A DNA stretch of 22,845 nt from Clostridia bacterium (GCA_007123515.1 SKKY01000024.1:1-22845), one strand, 5' to 3'; shown: positions 1 through 8,321, counted from the first letter of the stretch. Made by a program: numbers and translations. Notes: generated by a model from the letters alone, not told the origin.

Positions 1-1
1 A

Positions 2-985
2 AGTTTTGTTGGTATCTACCTTGTGGCTCAGATTAATCAGAGGGGCGACTTAATGAAAGCCGGGATGTTTGTCTCGCTGGCAAACTGTCTGGCGATCATT
101 CCCTGGTTACTAACGACTAATGAAGAGATAGCCTATTACTTGGTGGCGCTGGCTTTTGGTGCGATTAATGGTATAGGTGCAACCATTCTGGCGATCGGGA
201 TTTTGCCATATCTGGAGGATCTGTTTAATAAGACAACGATAATTAAACTGCTGGAACTATTTAATCCAAACCATCCATTGCTTAAGAAAATGATTCTTGA
301 AGCTCCCGGTACGTATCATCATTCGCTGATGCTGGGTAATCTTTCCGAGGGTGCGGCTGAGGCAATTGGAGCCAATGCGGTTCTGGTAAGAATCGGTGCG
401 ATTTATCATGATATCGGAAAACTTAAAAGACCGTTTTTCTACGTGGAAAACCAATCCGGAGAGAACCCGCATGAGAAACTAAATCCAAGCCTTAGTGTAA
501 TTGTCCTGCAGGCACATGTAAAAGAAGGTCTGGAACTGGGACGTAAATATAAGCTGCCTAAAAAAATACTTGATTTTATTCCGATGCATCACGGGACGAG
601 CCTGATGAACTATTTTTATTATAAAGCTAAAGAAACAAATCCTGATGTGCGTGAGGAAGATTTCAGGTATGAAGGTCCTAAACCTAACACAAAAGAAACC
701 GCAATCCTTATGATGGCTGATAGTGTAGAGGCAGCCGTAAAATCAATTAAAGAACCAAATCTGATAAAAATTGAAAATATGGTCAGAAATGTAATCAAAG
801 ATAAACTCTATGACGGGCAGCTTGATGAGAGCGAACTGACAATGATGGACATTGAGATCATAATTAAAACGTTTGTTAAAGTGCTACAGGGTGTATATCA
901 TACCAGAATAGAATATCCGGAAGGTGTTCTAAAAGAAATGAAAAAAGCCAAACAACAGGAAGGAAGTCATAATGATAGAGATTAA
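2..985 (+). CDS. pgpH: PgpH-type 7TM-HD phosphodiesterase (5' partial)
   Basis: C-terminal 327 residues of a membrane HD-domain phosphohydrolase. The frame is open to the first base, so the GTG at 23 is internal and the true start lies outside the window. The visible part begins with hydrophobic segments (about bases 50-230), the last helices of a 7TM bundle, followed by a cytosolic HD domain. The HD core shows GTYHHSL near base 310, the His-Asp pair IYHDIGK at about 401-421, PMHHGTS at about 580-600 and a later MMADSVEA metal-site Asp. This order matches the 7TMR-HDED family, whose member PgpH hydrolyses c-di-AMP. Its position just upstream of ybeY is the usual Bacillota arrangement. The 3' end overlaps ybeY by 14 bases, which suggests translational coupling. 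The substrate is inferred from family membership. Confidence 0.9.
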   Translation, partial: SFVGIYLVAQINQRGDLMKAGMFVSLANCLAIIPWLLTTNEEIAYYLVALAFGAINGIGATILAIGILPYLEDLFNKTTIIKLLELFNPNHPLLKKMILEAPGTYHHSLMLGNLSEGAAEAIGANAVLVRIGAIYHDIGKLKRPFFYVENQSGENPHEKLNPSLSVIVLQAHVKEGLELGRKYKLPKKILDFIPMHHGTSLMNYFYYKAKETNPDVREEDFRYEGPKPNTKETAILMMADSVEAAVKSIKEPNLIKIENMVRNVIKDKLYDGQLDESELTMMDIEIIIKTFVKVLQGVYHTRIEYPEGVLKEMKKAKQQEGSHNDRD

Positions 986-1442
986 CCATGAACAAAATAT
1001 CACAGGGGTTACTGAAGGCAGTCTTGATCAGATTATTCAGATCTATAATTATCTTCTTTTAAAAGAGGGGATTTTTGATCAGGCAGAGACGAGCCTAACC
1101 TTTGTCGATAATGAAAAGATAAGAGAACTGAATAAAGAATACCGCAACAAAGATGAAGCCACTGATGTGCTCTCATTTTCGATGTACAGCAAAGAAGAAT
1201 TGCTGGCAAAATCCTCTAAGCCGGAGAATGATACGCTGCTCCTTGGTGATATTGTAATTTCTTTAGAAAAAACCCTAGAGCAGGCAGAGGAGTATGAACA
1301 CAGTTTTGAACGGGAACTGTTCTATCTCTTTGTCCATGGAATGCTTCATCTGTTTGGCTATGATCATCTCAAAGAGGATGATAAAAATGAGATGAGAGTC
1401 AGAGAAGAAGCGATACTCGAACATTTCGGGATTACAAGGTAG
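972..1442 (+). CDS. ybeY: Endoribonuclease YbeY (rRNA maturation factor)
   Basis: 156 residues, normal length for YbeY, the zinc-dependent endoribonuclease used in 16S rRNA 3'-end maturation and ribosome quality control. The signature is near the C-terminus: HGMLHLFGYDH, with His122, His126 and His132 as the expected zinc ligands. EATDVLSFS, another conserved YbeY stretch, is at about residues 62-70. The start ATG lies inside the end of pgpH, preceded by an AGGAAGG ribosome site. The neighbours pgpH, dgkA and era are standard partners. Nothing is missing or unusual. Confidence 0.95.
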   Translation: MIEINHEQNITGVTEGSLDQIIQIYNYLLLKEGIFDQAETSLTFVDNEKIRELNKEYRNKDEATDVLSFSMYSKEELLAKSSKPENDTLLLGDIVISLEKTLEQAEEYEHSFERELFYLFVHGMLHLFGYDHLKEDDKNEMRVREEAILEHFGITR

Positions 1443-1449
1443 TGAGAAT

Positions 1450-1800
1450 ATGTATAAATCAAAAAGCCTGATCCATAGCTTTAAGCACGCTTTTTCAGGC
1501 ATGGCGTTTGCTTTTTTCCATGAAAAAAACTTTAAAATTCATCTGACGGCAACGGTATTGGTGATAGGGCTGGGCTTGTATGTTAATCTTTCTGCGCTGC
1601 GCTGGGTGCTCTTGCTTTTGCAGATCGCCCTGGTGCTCTCTGTGGAGATGATTAATTCTGCTTTCGAACGGACGGTGGATATGATTATTTCTGAGTATCA
1701 TACAGAGGCTAAGAGGATTAAAGACATGGCAGCAGGAGCCGTACTGGTGGTAAGTCTTACAGCGGTGATTAACGGTTTTTTGATTTTTTTTGTCCGATAG
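1450..1800 (+). CDS. dgkA: Diacylglycerol/undecaprenol kinase
   Basis: 116-residue integral membrane protein of the DagK family. In Gram-positive bacteria this family mainly phosphorylates undecaprenol, recycling the lipid carrier for cell wall synthesis. Three hydrophobic helices are visible (about residues 30-47, 50-66 and 95-114). The family signature EMINSAFERTVDM is at about residues 66-78, with the catalytic Glu, and KDMAAGAVL follows the cytoplasmic loop. The gene starts 7 bases after the ybeY stop, so it is co-transcribed. The stop is immediately followed by the structured element at 1801-1866. Confidence 0.93.
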   Translation: MYKSKSLIHSFKHAFSGMAFAFFHEKNFKIHLTATVLVIGLGLYVNLSALRWVLLLLQIALVLSVEMINSAFERTVDMIISEYHTEAKRIKDMAAGAVLVVSLTAVINGFLIFFVR

Positions 1801-1866
1801 CTAACCGCCACGAAAACCCTCACTTTCTTTAAGTGTGGAACAAGTGGCGCTAAGGCCCTAGGTTAG
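1801..1866 (+). other. Structured element in the dgkA-cdd gap (candidate cis-RNA)
   Basis: 66 bases that fold as nested helices. The outer stem is CTAACC (1801-1806) with GGTTAG (1861-1866), extendable by two pairs into the dgkA stop codon. The second stem is GCCAC (1807-1811) with GTGGC (1844-1848). An apical hairpin pairs CACTT (1821-1825) with AAGTG (1831-1835). Asymmetric internal loops remain at 1812-1820/1836-1843 and 1849-1860. There is no U-tract, so it is not a simple terminator. It could be a riboswitch or regulatory leader for cdd-era, or a processing site. I do not recognise a known class. Confidence 0.45.
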
Positions 1867-1903
1867 TTAAACTGTATAAAGTAAAGACAAGGAGCGAATG
1901 ATT

Positions 1904-2302
1904 ATGAATAATGAAGATCTTCTTGCCATGGCTGAAAAGGTCATGCAGCGATCCTATTCCCCGTACTCTGACTTTAAAGTGGGAGCAGCCATTCTGGCTA
2001 AAAACGGAGAGGTGTATACTGGCACAAATGTTGAAAATGTAAGTTTTGGCATGACTGTTTGTGCAGAGAGAAATTCGGTTTTTACCGCTATCGGTAAAGG
2101 GGACAAGGAATTTGTCCGGCTGGCATTGGTCACAGAGGCCGAAACAATGGTTCCACCGTGCGGAGCCTGCCTGCAGGTATTAAAAGAATTCGCAGATGAC
2201 CTCGAAGTTATCATAAAATGGAAAAACGGCTGTCAAACCGTAACGCTTAAAGAGTTACTGCCGATGGCCTTTGATTATGAATTGAAAGTAGGAAAAAAAT
2301 GA
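1904..2302 (+). CDS. cdd: Cytidine deaminase
   Basis: Homotetrameric-type cytidine deaminase that converts cytidine or deoxycytidine to uridine or deoxyuridine in pyrimidine salvage. Zinc-site motifs are VCAERNS (Cys53 and catalytic Glu55) and PPCGACLQ (Cys86 and Cys89), counted from this start. FKVGAA near residue 25 is also typical. Two ATGs compete. The one at 1898 is only 3 bases after AAGGAG (1889-1894), while 1904 is 9 bases away, so I prefer 1904 (132 residues; 134 from 1898). The stop overlaps the era start by 4 bases (ATGA), indicating coupling. Confidence 0.94.
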   Translation: MNNEDLLAMAEKVMQRSYSPYSDFKVGAAILAKNGEVYTGTNVENVSFGMTVCAERNSVFTAIGKGDKEFVRLALVTEAETMVPPCGACLQVLKEFADDLEVIIKWKNGCQTVTLKELLPMAFDYELKVGKK

Positions 2303-3192
2303 AATCAGGATTTATCGCATTAATAGGAAGACCCAACGCAGGCAAATCCACCCTGCTCAATCAAATACTGGAAAAAAAGGTGGCCATTATTTCCGATAAA
2401 CCACAGACGACCAGAAACCGGATTACAGGCATCTATACAAGAGAAGATATGCAGATTGTCTATTTAGATACGCCGGGAATTCACAAGCCTAAGCATAAGC
2501 TTGGAGAATATATGGTGGATGTGGCCGAAAAAACACTGCGCGATGTGGATCTGGTGTACTACCTGGTTGATGCAACGGCTGATGTAAAAGGCGGGGAACA
2601 GTATATTGTGGAAAGACTTAATCAGATCACAACGCCCGTTTTTTTGGTTTTAAATAAGATTGATCTGATTCCAAAAGAAGATTTGCTTAGAAAAATCGAT
2701 TACTGGCAGAATCAGTATAAGTTCGCTGAGATTTTCCCTGTTTCGGCCCTTAAAAGAGAAAATGTTAATGAGTTGATTGAACGGACTAAGAACTATATTG
2801 AAGAAGGACCGTTCTTTTATCCGGAAGATACGGTTTCTGATCAGCCGGAAAAAGTTGTTATATCAGAAATTATCCGTGAAAAAATCTTAAAAAAGACAAA
2901 GGAAGAGATTCCTCACTCGGTGGCAGTTGTGATAGAAAAAATTGAAGAGAAAAAAAATGGTGAAGTGCTCAATATTATGGCATCCATTTTTGTTGAAAGA
3001 CAGTCCCAGAAGAAAATCATTATCGGAAAACAGGGACAACTTTTAAGACAAGTAGGAAAAGAAGCCCGCGAAGAATTAGAGCTGCTTCTTGGTGCAAGAA
3101 TCTTTCTTGATCTTTGGGTAAAGGTGAAGGAAGACTGGCGCAATAAAAACTCAACCTTAAGTAATTTTGGATATGACAGCAGAGATTACTAA
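2299..3192 (+). CDS. era: GTPase Era
   Basis: 297 residues, full length for Era, the essential GTPase that binds the 3' end of 16S rRNA and aids 30S assembly. GTPase motifs are in order: G1 GRPNAGKST (10-18), G2 with the TTRNR stretch at about 37-41, G3 DTPG (57-60), G4 NKID (119-122) and G5 SALK. A C-terminal KH RNA-binding domain is visible with IIGKQGQLL near residues 240-249. It overlaps cdd by 4 bases. The pairing with YbeY in one operon is functionally sensible because both act on 16S rRNA maturation. Confidence 0.97.
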   Translation: MKSGFIALIGRPNAGKSTLLNQILEKKVAIISDKPQTTRNRITGIYTREDMQIVYLDTPGIHKPKHKLGEYMVDVAEKTLRDVDLVYYLVDATADVKGGEQYIVERLNQITTPVFLVLNKIDLIPKEDLLRKIDYWQNQYKFAEIFPVSALKRENVNELIERTKNYIEEGPFFYPEDTVSDQPEKVVISEIIREKILKKTKEEIPHSVAVVIEKIEEKKNGEVLNIMASIFVERQSQKKIIIGKQGQLLRQVGKEAREELELLLGARIFLDLWVKVKEDWRNKNSTLSNFGYDSRDY

Positions 3193-3210
3193 AATCGAGG
3201 AGGAACATTC

Positions 3211-3861
3211 ATGCAGCTAGAAACCTATATCGACTATACTTTGCTTAAAGCGGAGGCTACGACAACACAAATTGATGCTCTTTGTGCAGAAGCAAAGGAG
3301 TGGAACCTGAAAGCGGTTTGCGTAAATCCGGTTTTTCTGGAGCGATGCAGAGAAAACCTTACCAACTCTTCGGTAGCTTTGTGTACCGTAATCGGCTTTC
3401 CCCTTGGAGCGACATTATCTGATATTAAGATTGAAGAAGCCAGACAAGCGCTAGCCCTTGGTGCTGATGAATTAGATATGGTGATTAACATCGGAGCCTT
3501 AAAAGAGAACAAGGAAGATCTTGTTTTTTATGAAGTGGCTAAAATTGCTGAGTTAACAAAAGAAAAAGAAAAAATATTAAAGGTCATTATCGAGACTGCC
3601 GTCTTAACGGATGAAGAAATAGAAAGAGTTTGTGCGCTGCTATTAAAATCAGGCGCCGATTTTGTAAAAACCTCTACCGGATTCTCATCGGGTGGAGCCA
3701 CGATTGAAGCTATCAGGCTGATGAAAAAAACCGTAGGCGATTCAATGAAGATCAAAGCGTCGGGAGGCATAAAAACCAGAGAATTTGCACTGGCCTTAAT
3801 TGAAGCCGGCGCAGACCGTATCGGAGCGAGCTCAGCAAAAGAGATGCTTTTTTCTGAATAG
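3211..3861 (+). CDS. deoC: Deoxyribose-phosphate aldolase
   Basis: 216-residue class I aldolase that cleaves 2-deoxyribose-5-phosphate to glyceraldehyde-3-phosphate and acetaldehyde in deoxynucleoside catabolism. The Schiff-base lysine is in FVKTSTGF (Lys153). A second active-site lysine is in IKASGGIK (Lys182), and ELDMVINIG carries the catalytic Asp near residue 89. A strong site GAGGAGG precedes the ATG by about 6 bases. The gene is 18 bases after era and 37 before recO, so it appears to be a member of this operon. It links functionally to cdd upstream, since both serve nucleoside salvage. Confidence 0.96.
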   Translation: MQLETYIDYTLLKAEATTTQIDALCAEAKEWNLKAVCVNPVFLERCRENLTNSSVALCTVIGFPLGATLSDIKIEEARQALALGADELDMVINIGALKENKEDLVFYEVAKIAELTKEKEKILKVIIETAVLTDEEIERVCALLLKSGADFVKTSTGFSSGGATIEAIRLMKKTVGDSMKIKASGGIKTREFALALIEAGADRIGASSAKEMLFSE

Positions 3862-3898
3862 GAAACCATTTCCTGTTACTGGTAAAGGATGAAGACTA

Positions 3899-4636
3899 TT
3901 GAAAAATGCTAAAACCCAGGGAATTATATTGAGGTCGAGAAACTATTCGGACTATGATCAGATCCTTACCGTTTTTACCCGGGACTTTGGAAAGATCAAG
4001 GTCATGGCAAAAGGCGTTAGAAGAAGTAAGAGTAAGAACAGGGGAGGAACACAGGTTTTCTCTTTGGTACAGATGGAGTTATATCGGGGAAAAAACTTTT
4101 TTCGCCTGATTCAAAGCCACAGTGTCAAATCATTTATTGAAATTCGCGAATCTTATGATAAATTACTGGCAGCCTCAGAGTGGACGGAAGTCCTCGATCA
4201 ACTTATTAGCGGAGAAGAAGCCGATCCGTCGCTTTTTTCTCTTGCCGTTTCGGGACTGACGTATCTGGCCTACCAGGAAACAGGTAAAACACTGGTGGTT
4301 TTTGAAGCTAAATTATTGTATCAGTTAGGCTATCTCGCGCCGGAAACCAGTTGTCAGATCTGTAATAATCAGGAAAAGCTCTATTTTACCAATCGCGGAG
4401 ACTGCTTTTGTGAGAACTGTCAGGAACCTAGCTCAAAAAATTACCTCGATAAAGCGGCATTAAAAACATTGTGTTTTTTTATCAGCCAGGAACCGGAACA
4501 GATTCAGCGTTTAAAAGTATCGGATCAAACACTTTCTTTAATCGCATTGTTTTTACACAACAGGATCTCAGCACATCTTGGCAGAGAGCTTGTAATATTT
4601 GGTTATCCCAACCATTCTATTGACATCAAAAGCTAA
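3899..4636 (+). CDS. recO: DNA repair protein RecO (TTG start)
   Basis: 245 residues, normal for RecO, which loads RecA onto SSB-coated DNA together with RecR in the RecFOR pathway. The N-terminal OB-fold has the typical opening KTQGIILRSRNYSDYDQIL and FGKIKVMAKGVR. A Cys4 zinc site is seen as CQIC (152-155) and CENC (171-174). The start is TTG, set by AAAGGA at 3884-3889. No in-frame ATG upstream gives a better start and the N-terminal motif begins within 7 residues. era-recO-glyQS order is common in Bacillota. Confidence 0.94.
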   Translation: MKNAKTQGIILRSRNYSDYDQILTVFTRDFGKIKVMAKGVRRSKSKNRGGTQVFSLVQMELYRGKNFFRLIQSHSVKSFIEIRESYDKLLAASEWTEVLDQLISGEEADPSLFSLAVSGLTYLAYQETGKTLVVFEAKLLYQLGYLAPETSCQICNNQEKLYFTNRGDCFCENCQEPSSKNYLDKAALKTLCFFISQEPEQIQRLKVSDQTLSLIALFLHNRISAHLGRELVIFGYPNHSIDIKS

Positions 4637-4683
4637 ATTTGCTAGATTATCTGTAGTGTGACAATTTAAGATGGAAGCGGCAA

Positions 4684-4863
4684 TGACGGAAACAAGTACT
4701 TTGTAAAGACCAAGCGAACCGGAGATGGTGAGAGCCCGGCAATACTTACAAAGGAAGGCACTCCCGAGTCATATATGATCAAAGTGGACGGCGCATGCCG
4801 TCAATTAGGGTGGAACCGCGGGTATACCTCGTCCCTGTCGAAAGACAGTGACGAGGTTTTTTT
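4684..4863 (+). promoter_or_regulatory. Glycine T-box riboswitch upstream of glyQS
   Basis: Classic T-box leader. The Stem I base pairs TGAC (4684-4687) with GTCA (4768-4771). The arm above it pairs CTTTGTAA (4699-4706) with TTACAAAG (4746-4753). The specifier loop between them on the 3' side presents GAAGGC, giving the Gly codon GGC at 4757-4759. The invariant T-box AGGGTGGAACCGCG is at 4807-4820. Its TGGA (4811-4814) can pair with the UCCA 3' end expected of tRNA-Gly. The terminator follows at 4826-4863. Uncharged tRNA-Gly should stabilise the antiterminator and permit glyQS expression. The promoter probably lies at about 4639-4667 (TTGCTA, then an imperfect -10), but this is weak. Confidence 0.95.
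4826..4863 (+). terminator. T-box attenuator terminator
   Basis: ACCTCGTC (4826-4833) pairs with GACGAGGT (4850-4857), with an inner CTGTC-GAAA-GACAG hairpin and a seven-T tract ending at 4863. The 5' arm lies just after the T-box sequence, as required for the competing antiterminator. Confidence 0.93.
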
Positions 4864-4899
4864 ATAGATTTTTACTAACTATTTACAAGGAGGAAAAGC

Positions 4900-5814
4900 A
4901 TGAATTTTCAGGAGTTAATATTAGCATTAAACAAATTTTGGGGTGATCATGGATGCATCATTCTCCAGCCATACGATATGGAAAAAGGTGCAGGCACCAT
5001 GAATCCTGCCACATTTTTAAAGGCTTTGGGTCCTGAGCCCTGGCATACGGCCTATGTTGAGCCCTCAAGAAGACCCACAGACGGACGGTATGGTGATAAT
5101 CCAAACCGTCTGCAGCACTATTTTCAGTACCAGGTGATTCTTAAGCCCTCGCCGGATAATTTTCAGGAACTGTTTTTAGACAGCCTGGTGGCCCTGGGGA
5201 TCGACCCTTTAAAACATGATATCCGCTTTGTTGAAGATAACTGGGAATCTCCTACACTGGGAGCCTGGGGACTTGGCTGGGAAGTCTGGCTTGACGGGAT
5301 GGAGATCACACAATTTACGTATTTCCAGCAGTGTGGAGGTCTTGATTGTAAGCCTGTCTCCGGTGAGATTACCTACGGTATCGAAAGAATTGCAATGTTT
5401 ATTCAAAAAATAAACAGCGTGTATGATATTGAATGGGTTGACGGTATCACTTATGGTGATGTGTATCACCAAAACGAAGTTGAATTTTCGACGTATAACT
5501 TCGAGGTAGCCGATACCGACATGCTATTTACCTTATTTGACAGTTATGAAAAAGAAGCGATGCGAGTTTTAGAAAAGGGACTAGTGGTTCCGGCCTATGA
5601 CTATGTATTGAAATGTTCTCATACCTTTAACCTTCTTGATGCCAGAAGTGCGATCTCTGTCACAGAGCGTACCGGATTTATTGCCAGAGTTAGAAATATG
5701 GCCAGAGATTGCGCAAAGGCCTATGTGGGGCAAAGAGAAAAGCTCGGATTCCCGATGCTTAAAGACCCTGAGGAAAGAAAGAAACTCGGACTTGATGAAA
5801 AGGAGGCAAAATAA
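4900..5814 (+). CDS. glyQ: Glycyl-tRNA synthetase alpha subunit
   Basis: 304-residue catalytic alpha subunit of the bacterial alpha2beta2 glycyl-tRNA synthetase, which activates glycine and charges tRNA-Gly. The N-terminus NFQELILALNKFWGDHGC, the strand YVEPSRRPTDGRYGDNPNR (about 53-71) and the TYGIERIAMF stretch (about 152-161) are hallmark class II core sequences of GlyQ. AAGGAGG is at 4887-4893. The stop TAA shares one base with the glyS ATG (TAATG), consistent with coupled, roughly equal production of the two subunits. Expression is controlled by the glycine T-box immediately upstream. Confidence 0.98.
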   Translation: MNFQELILALNKFWGDHGCIILQPYDMEKGAGTMNPATFLKALGPEPWHTAYVEPSRRPTDGRYGDNPNRLQHYFQYQVILKPSPDNFQELFLDSLVALGIDPLKHDIRFVEDNWESPTLGAWGLGWEVWLDGMEITQFTYFQQCGGLDCKPVSGEITYGIERIAMFIQKINSVYDIEWVDGITYGDVYHQNEVEFSTYNFEVADTDMLFTLFDSYEKEAMRVLEKGLVVPAYDYVLKCSHTFNLLDARSAISVTERTGFIARVRNMARDCAKAYVGQREKLGFPMLKDPEERKKLGLDEKEAK

Positions 5815-7880
5815 TGAAGGACTTATTGTTTGAAATCGGAACAGAAGAAATACCTGCAGGTTTTATGCCTTCTGCACTAAAAGAATTAGAGAGCAATGCT
5901 GTCAAATATTTACAGGATGCACGCATTGACTATCAGGAAGTAACAGCGCTTGGAACACCGAGAAGACTGGTTCTATTTGTCAAAGGGCTTGCTGAAAAGC
6001 AGAATGATATAGAAGAGATGGTTAAAGGTCCGGCGGTAAAAATTGCGTTTGATGCTGAGGGGAACGCGACTAAGGCTGGTGCCGGCTTTGCCAGGGGACA
6101 GGGGATCGATCCGGAAGCTCTGACTGTACAGGAACTTGATGGTGTAGAGTATGTCTATGCATTAAAACAGCAAAAAGGGGCTGTTGTAGCAGATATCCTT
6201 CCGCAGATGCTTGAGACCATGATTATGAAGCTGCATTTTCAAAAGCCGATGCGCTGGGAAAATTATGACTTTAAATTTGCCAGACCGATTCGCTGGCTCT
6301 TAGCTCTTTTTGGAGAAGAAGTGGTTGACTTTGGGATAGAAGTTCGTCGTAGCGATAATAAAACGAGAGGCTGTCGTTTTATTGGAAAAGAGGAAATTGA
6401 AGTATCCTCACCGGAAGACTATTTTAAGAAGATTGAAGAAAATTATGTGATTCTTGATCAGCATAAACGAAAAAAAATCATTGTTGAACAAATGGAAGCA
6501 CTTGAAGAAAAGCATGGTGTGACCATCGGAAAAGATGAAGACCTGTTGGATGAAGTCACTTATTTAATCGAGTATCCGACAACGCTTATGGGTGATTTTT
6601 CAGAACAGTTCCTGGATATTCCGGCTGAAGCGGTTATTACACCGATGAAGGAGCATCAGCGCTATTTTGCGGTATTTGATCAGGAAGGATCCCTGACAAA
6701 TCACTTTGTCACAGTCAGAAACGGAACGAGTGAAAATATAGAAGGTGTTAAAGAGGGTAATGAAAAGGTACTGACCGCCCGTTTGAAAGATGCCGAGTTC
6801 TTCTACCAGGAAGATAAAAAAGTATCTCTCGAATCCTATGTAGATCGCTTACAAGCGGTGGTTTACCAGGAAGATTTAGGTACGATCTATGAGAAAGTAG
6901 AAAGAATTATGGCTAACACCGATGCCATTGCGGCTATCCTAGAAGCTGACCCGGAAACGGCTAAGCTGGCTAATCGTACAGCCTATTTGGCCAAAGCTGA
7001 TTTGGTTTCTAATATGGTCTATGAATTCCCGGAACTTCAGGGGATTATGGGTGAAACTTATGCTGCACTTTCCGGAGAAAATGAGAGAGTTGCAAAAGGT
7101 ATTTTTGAGCATTACCTGCCAAGAAATGCAGAGGATGATCTGCCGGCCGGAATGGAAGGAAAAATTGTCAGTATTGCTGATAAGATTGATACAATTGTTG
7201 GCTCATTTGCGATCGGTGTGGAGCCTACTGGTTCACAGGATCCTTATGCACTGCGCAGGCAGGCGCAAGGGATCTGTAAGATCATCATCGATGCTGACCT
7301 TCGTTTGCCACTAGATGAGCTCTTACAGGCATCCGTATCGAGCTTTGAAGGAAAAATAGATGTAGCGCCGGAAGTTTTTGCCAAGCTTAATGATTTCTTT
7401 GGTTTAAGACTACGCAACATCCTGACAGAAAAGGGCTACACTTACGATGTGATTGATGCTGTTTTAGCAAAAGATTATTCAGATCTTCCTAAAGCGGTAA
7501 AAAAAGCAGAAGCGCTCTCTAAGATTAAACAATCTGCAGAGTTTGGAGCCCTGCTTGGTGGTTTTGTTAGAGCCAATAACATTGCAAAAAAACATGAGGC
7601 TTCAGAAATTAGGGAAGATCTTTTACAGGATGCATACGAGAAGAATCTCTATCAGGCGTATCTGGCCGTCCAGGCAAAGGCTATGGGACTGCTAAAAGAA
7701 GCAAAATACTACGAAGTACTCGTGGAAATTGCTTCGTTGGAAAAAGAAATCAACGAGTTCTTTGATCATGTTATGGTCATGGTTGATGATTTTGATGTTA
7801 AGAACAACCGACTGGCATTGGTGAAGTCAATAAGCATGCTGCCCGATGAAATAGGGGACATAACGAAGATTGTTGTGTAA
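5814..7880 (+). CDS. glyS: Glycyl-tRNA synthetase beta subunit
   Basis: 688-residue beta subunit, normal length, needed for tRNA-Gly recognition. The opening LFEIGTEEIPAGFM is characteristic of GlyS. The B3/B4-like region and the conserved AVITPMKEHQRYFAVF (about 278-293) follow. The HD-like region contains KADLVSNMVYEFPELQG and VEPTGSQDPYALRRQ. The C-terminal anticodon-binding DALR-like domain includes NNRLALV near the end. It overlaps glyQ by one base. A strong terminator 44 bases downstream ends the T-box transcript. Confidence 0.98.
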   Translation: MKDLLFEIGTEEIPAGFMPSALKELESNAVKYLQDARIDYQEVTALGTPRRLVLFVKGLAEKQNDIEEMVKGPAVKIAFDAEGNATKAGAGFARGQGIDPEALTVQELDGVEYVYALKQQKGAVVADILPQMLETMIMKLHFQKPMRWENYDFKFARPIRWLLALFGEEVVDFGIEVRRSDNKTRGCRFIGKEEIEVSSPEDYFKKIEENYVILDQHKRKKIIVEQMEALEEKHGVTIGKDEDLLDEVTYLIEYPTTLMGDFSEQFLDIPAEAVITPMKEHQRYFAVFDQEGSLTNHFVTVRNGTSENIEGVKEGNEKVLTARLKDAEFFYQEDKKVSLESYVDRLQAVVYQEDLGTIYEKVERIMANTDAIAAILEADPETAKLANRTAYLAKADLVSNMVYEFPELQGIMGETYAALSGENERVAKGIFEHYLPRNAEDDLPAGMEGKIVSIADKIDTIVGSFAIGVEPTGSQDPYALRRQAQGICKIIIDADLRLPLDELLQASVSSFEGKIDVAPEVFAKLNDFFGLRLRNILTEKGYTYDVIDAVLAKDYSDLPKAVKKAEALSKIKQSAEFGALLGGFVRANNIAKKHEASEIREDLLQDAYEKNLYQAYLAVQAKAMGLLKEAKYYEVLVEIASLEKEINEFFDHVMVMVDDFDVKNNRLALVKSISMLPDEIGDITKIVV

Positions 7881-7923
7881 ATGAGAAAATAGATAGAAAT
7901 GATAAAGGCCATTTTGGTATGAT

Positions 7924-7982
7924 ACCTCCAAAGTAGAAAATCTAATTAATTAAAATTAGAAAATCTACTTGGAGGTTTTTTT
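7924..7982 (+). terminator. Rho-independent terminator of glyQS
   Basis: ACCTCCAAAGTAGA (7924-7937, one bulged A) pairs with TCTACTTGGAGGT (7964-7976), followed by a T tract to 7982. The inside is itself repetitive: TAGAAAATCTA occurs at 7934-7944 and again at 7957-7967, and the AT-rich middle can extend the stem. Confidence 0.92.
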
Positions 7983-8321
7983 ATAGAAAGAACATCTAAA
8001 ATAAGCAAGAAAAAAATAAAGCATGTAACGACTACGAAATCTGAATAAAAAGTGAAAATCTTGACAAATAGCTTTTTTATGACACGCATTGGAGAAAGCT
8101 GCACATAAGGCTTGGCAGGCGATGCATTGGGGGCGAATCATTTGACCATCGGGATGCTCTGTATTATGAAGCGTCCTTCCGTTCTCCCCGGTGTAAGCCT
8201 GAGCGATCGATGGTTATTAAGTAGAAATAGAAGGTGACTATACAGCAACTGGATTATTTAGTTTACAGACGGCTGGGAAGTAGCCCTAAATTGGCTCAGT
8301 ATTAATCCCTATTCTATAGCA
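7983..8321. other. Long intergenic region between convergent glyS and deacetylase gene
   Basis: 339 bases without a supported gene. Its centre holds the candidate structured RNA. The flanks (7983-8060 and 8216-8321) are AT-rich with a small GGCT/AGCC hairpin at 8271-8285. Short open frames exist on both strands across 8070-8223 but lack start codons with ribosome sites and resemble no protein I know. No obvious terminator for the minus-strand deacetylase gene was found here. Confidence 0.6.
8107..8215 (+). ncRNA. Candidate structured RNA with possible pseudoknot
   Basis: This part of the 7983-8321 gap has no convincing reading frame on either strand but pairs well with itself. AGGCTT (8108-8113) pairs with AAGCCT (8195-8200). 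CATTGGGG (8125-8132) pairs with CCCCGGTG (8186-8193, two G-U). GGATGC (8152-8157) pairs with GCGTCC (8171-8176). GACCATCG (8144-8151), inside the second helix, can pair with CGATGGTT (8208-8215) outside it, which makes a pseudoknot. A TTGACA lies at 8061-8066 but I see no good -10 at the right distance, so strand and transcription are uncertain. No known class recognised. Confidence 0.35.

Noticed and set aside
8061..8090. A sigma-70 promoter beginning with TTGACA (8061-8066)
   Set aside because: No acceptable -10 lies 16-18 bases downstream. TATGAC is only 11 bases away.
8068..8223. Open frames on both strands in the 7983-8321 gap, including a plus-strand frame ending ...KPERSMVIK and a minus-strand Cys-rich frame
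   Set aside because: Neither has a start codon with a ribosome site, neither resembles a protein I know, and they overlap well-paired RNA-like sequence.
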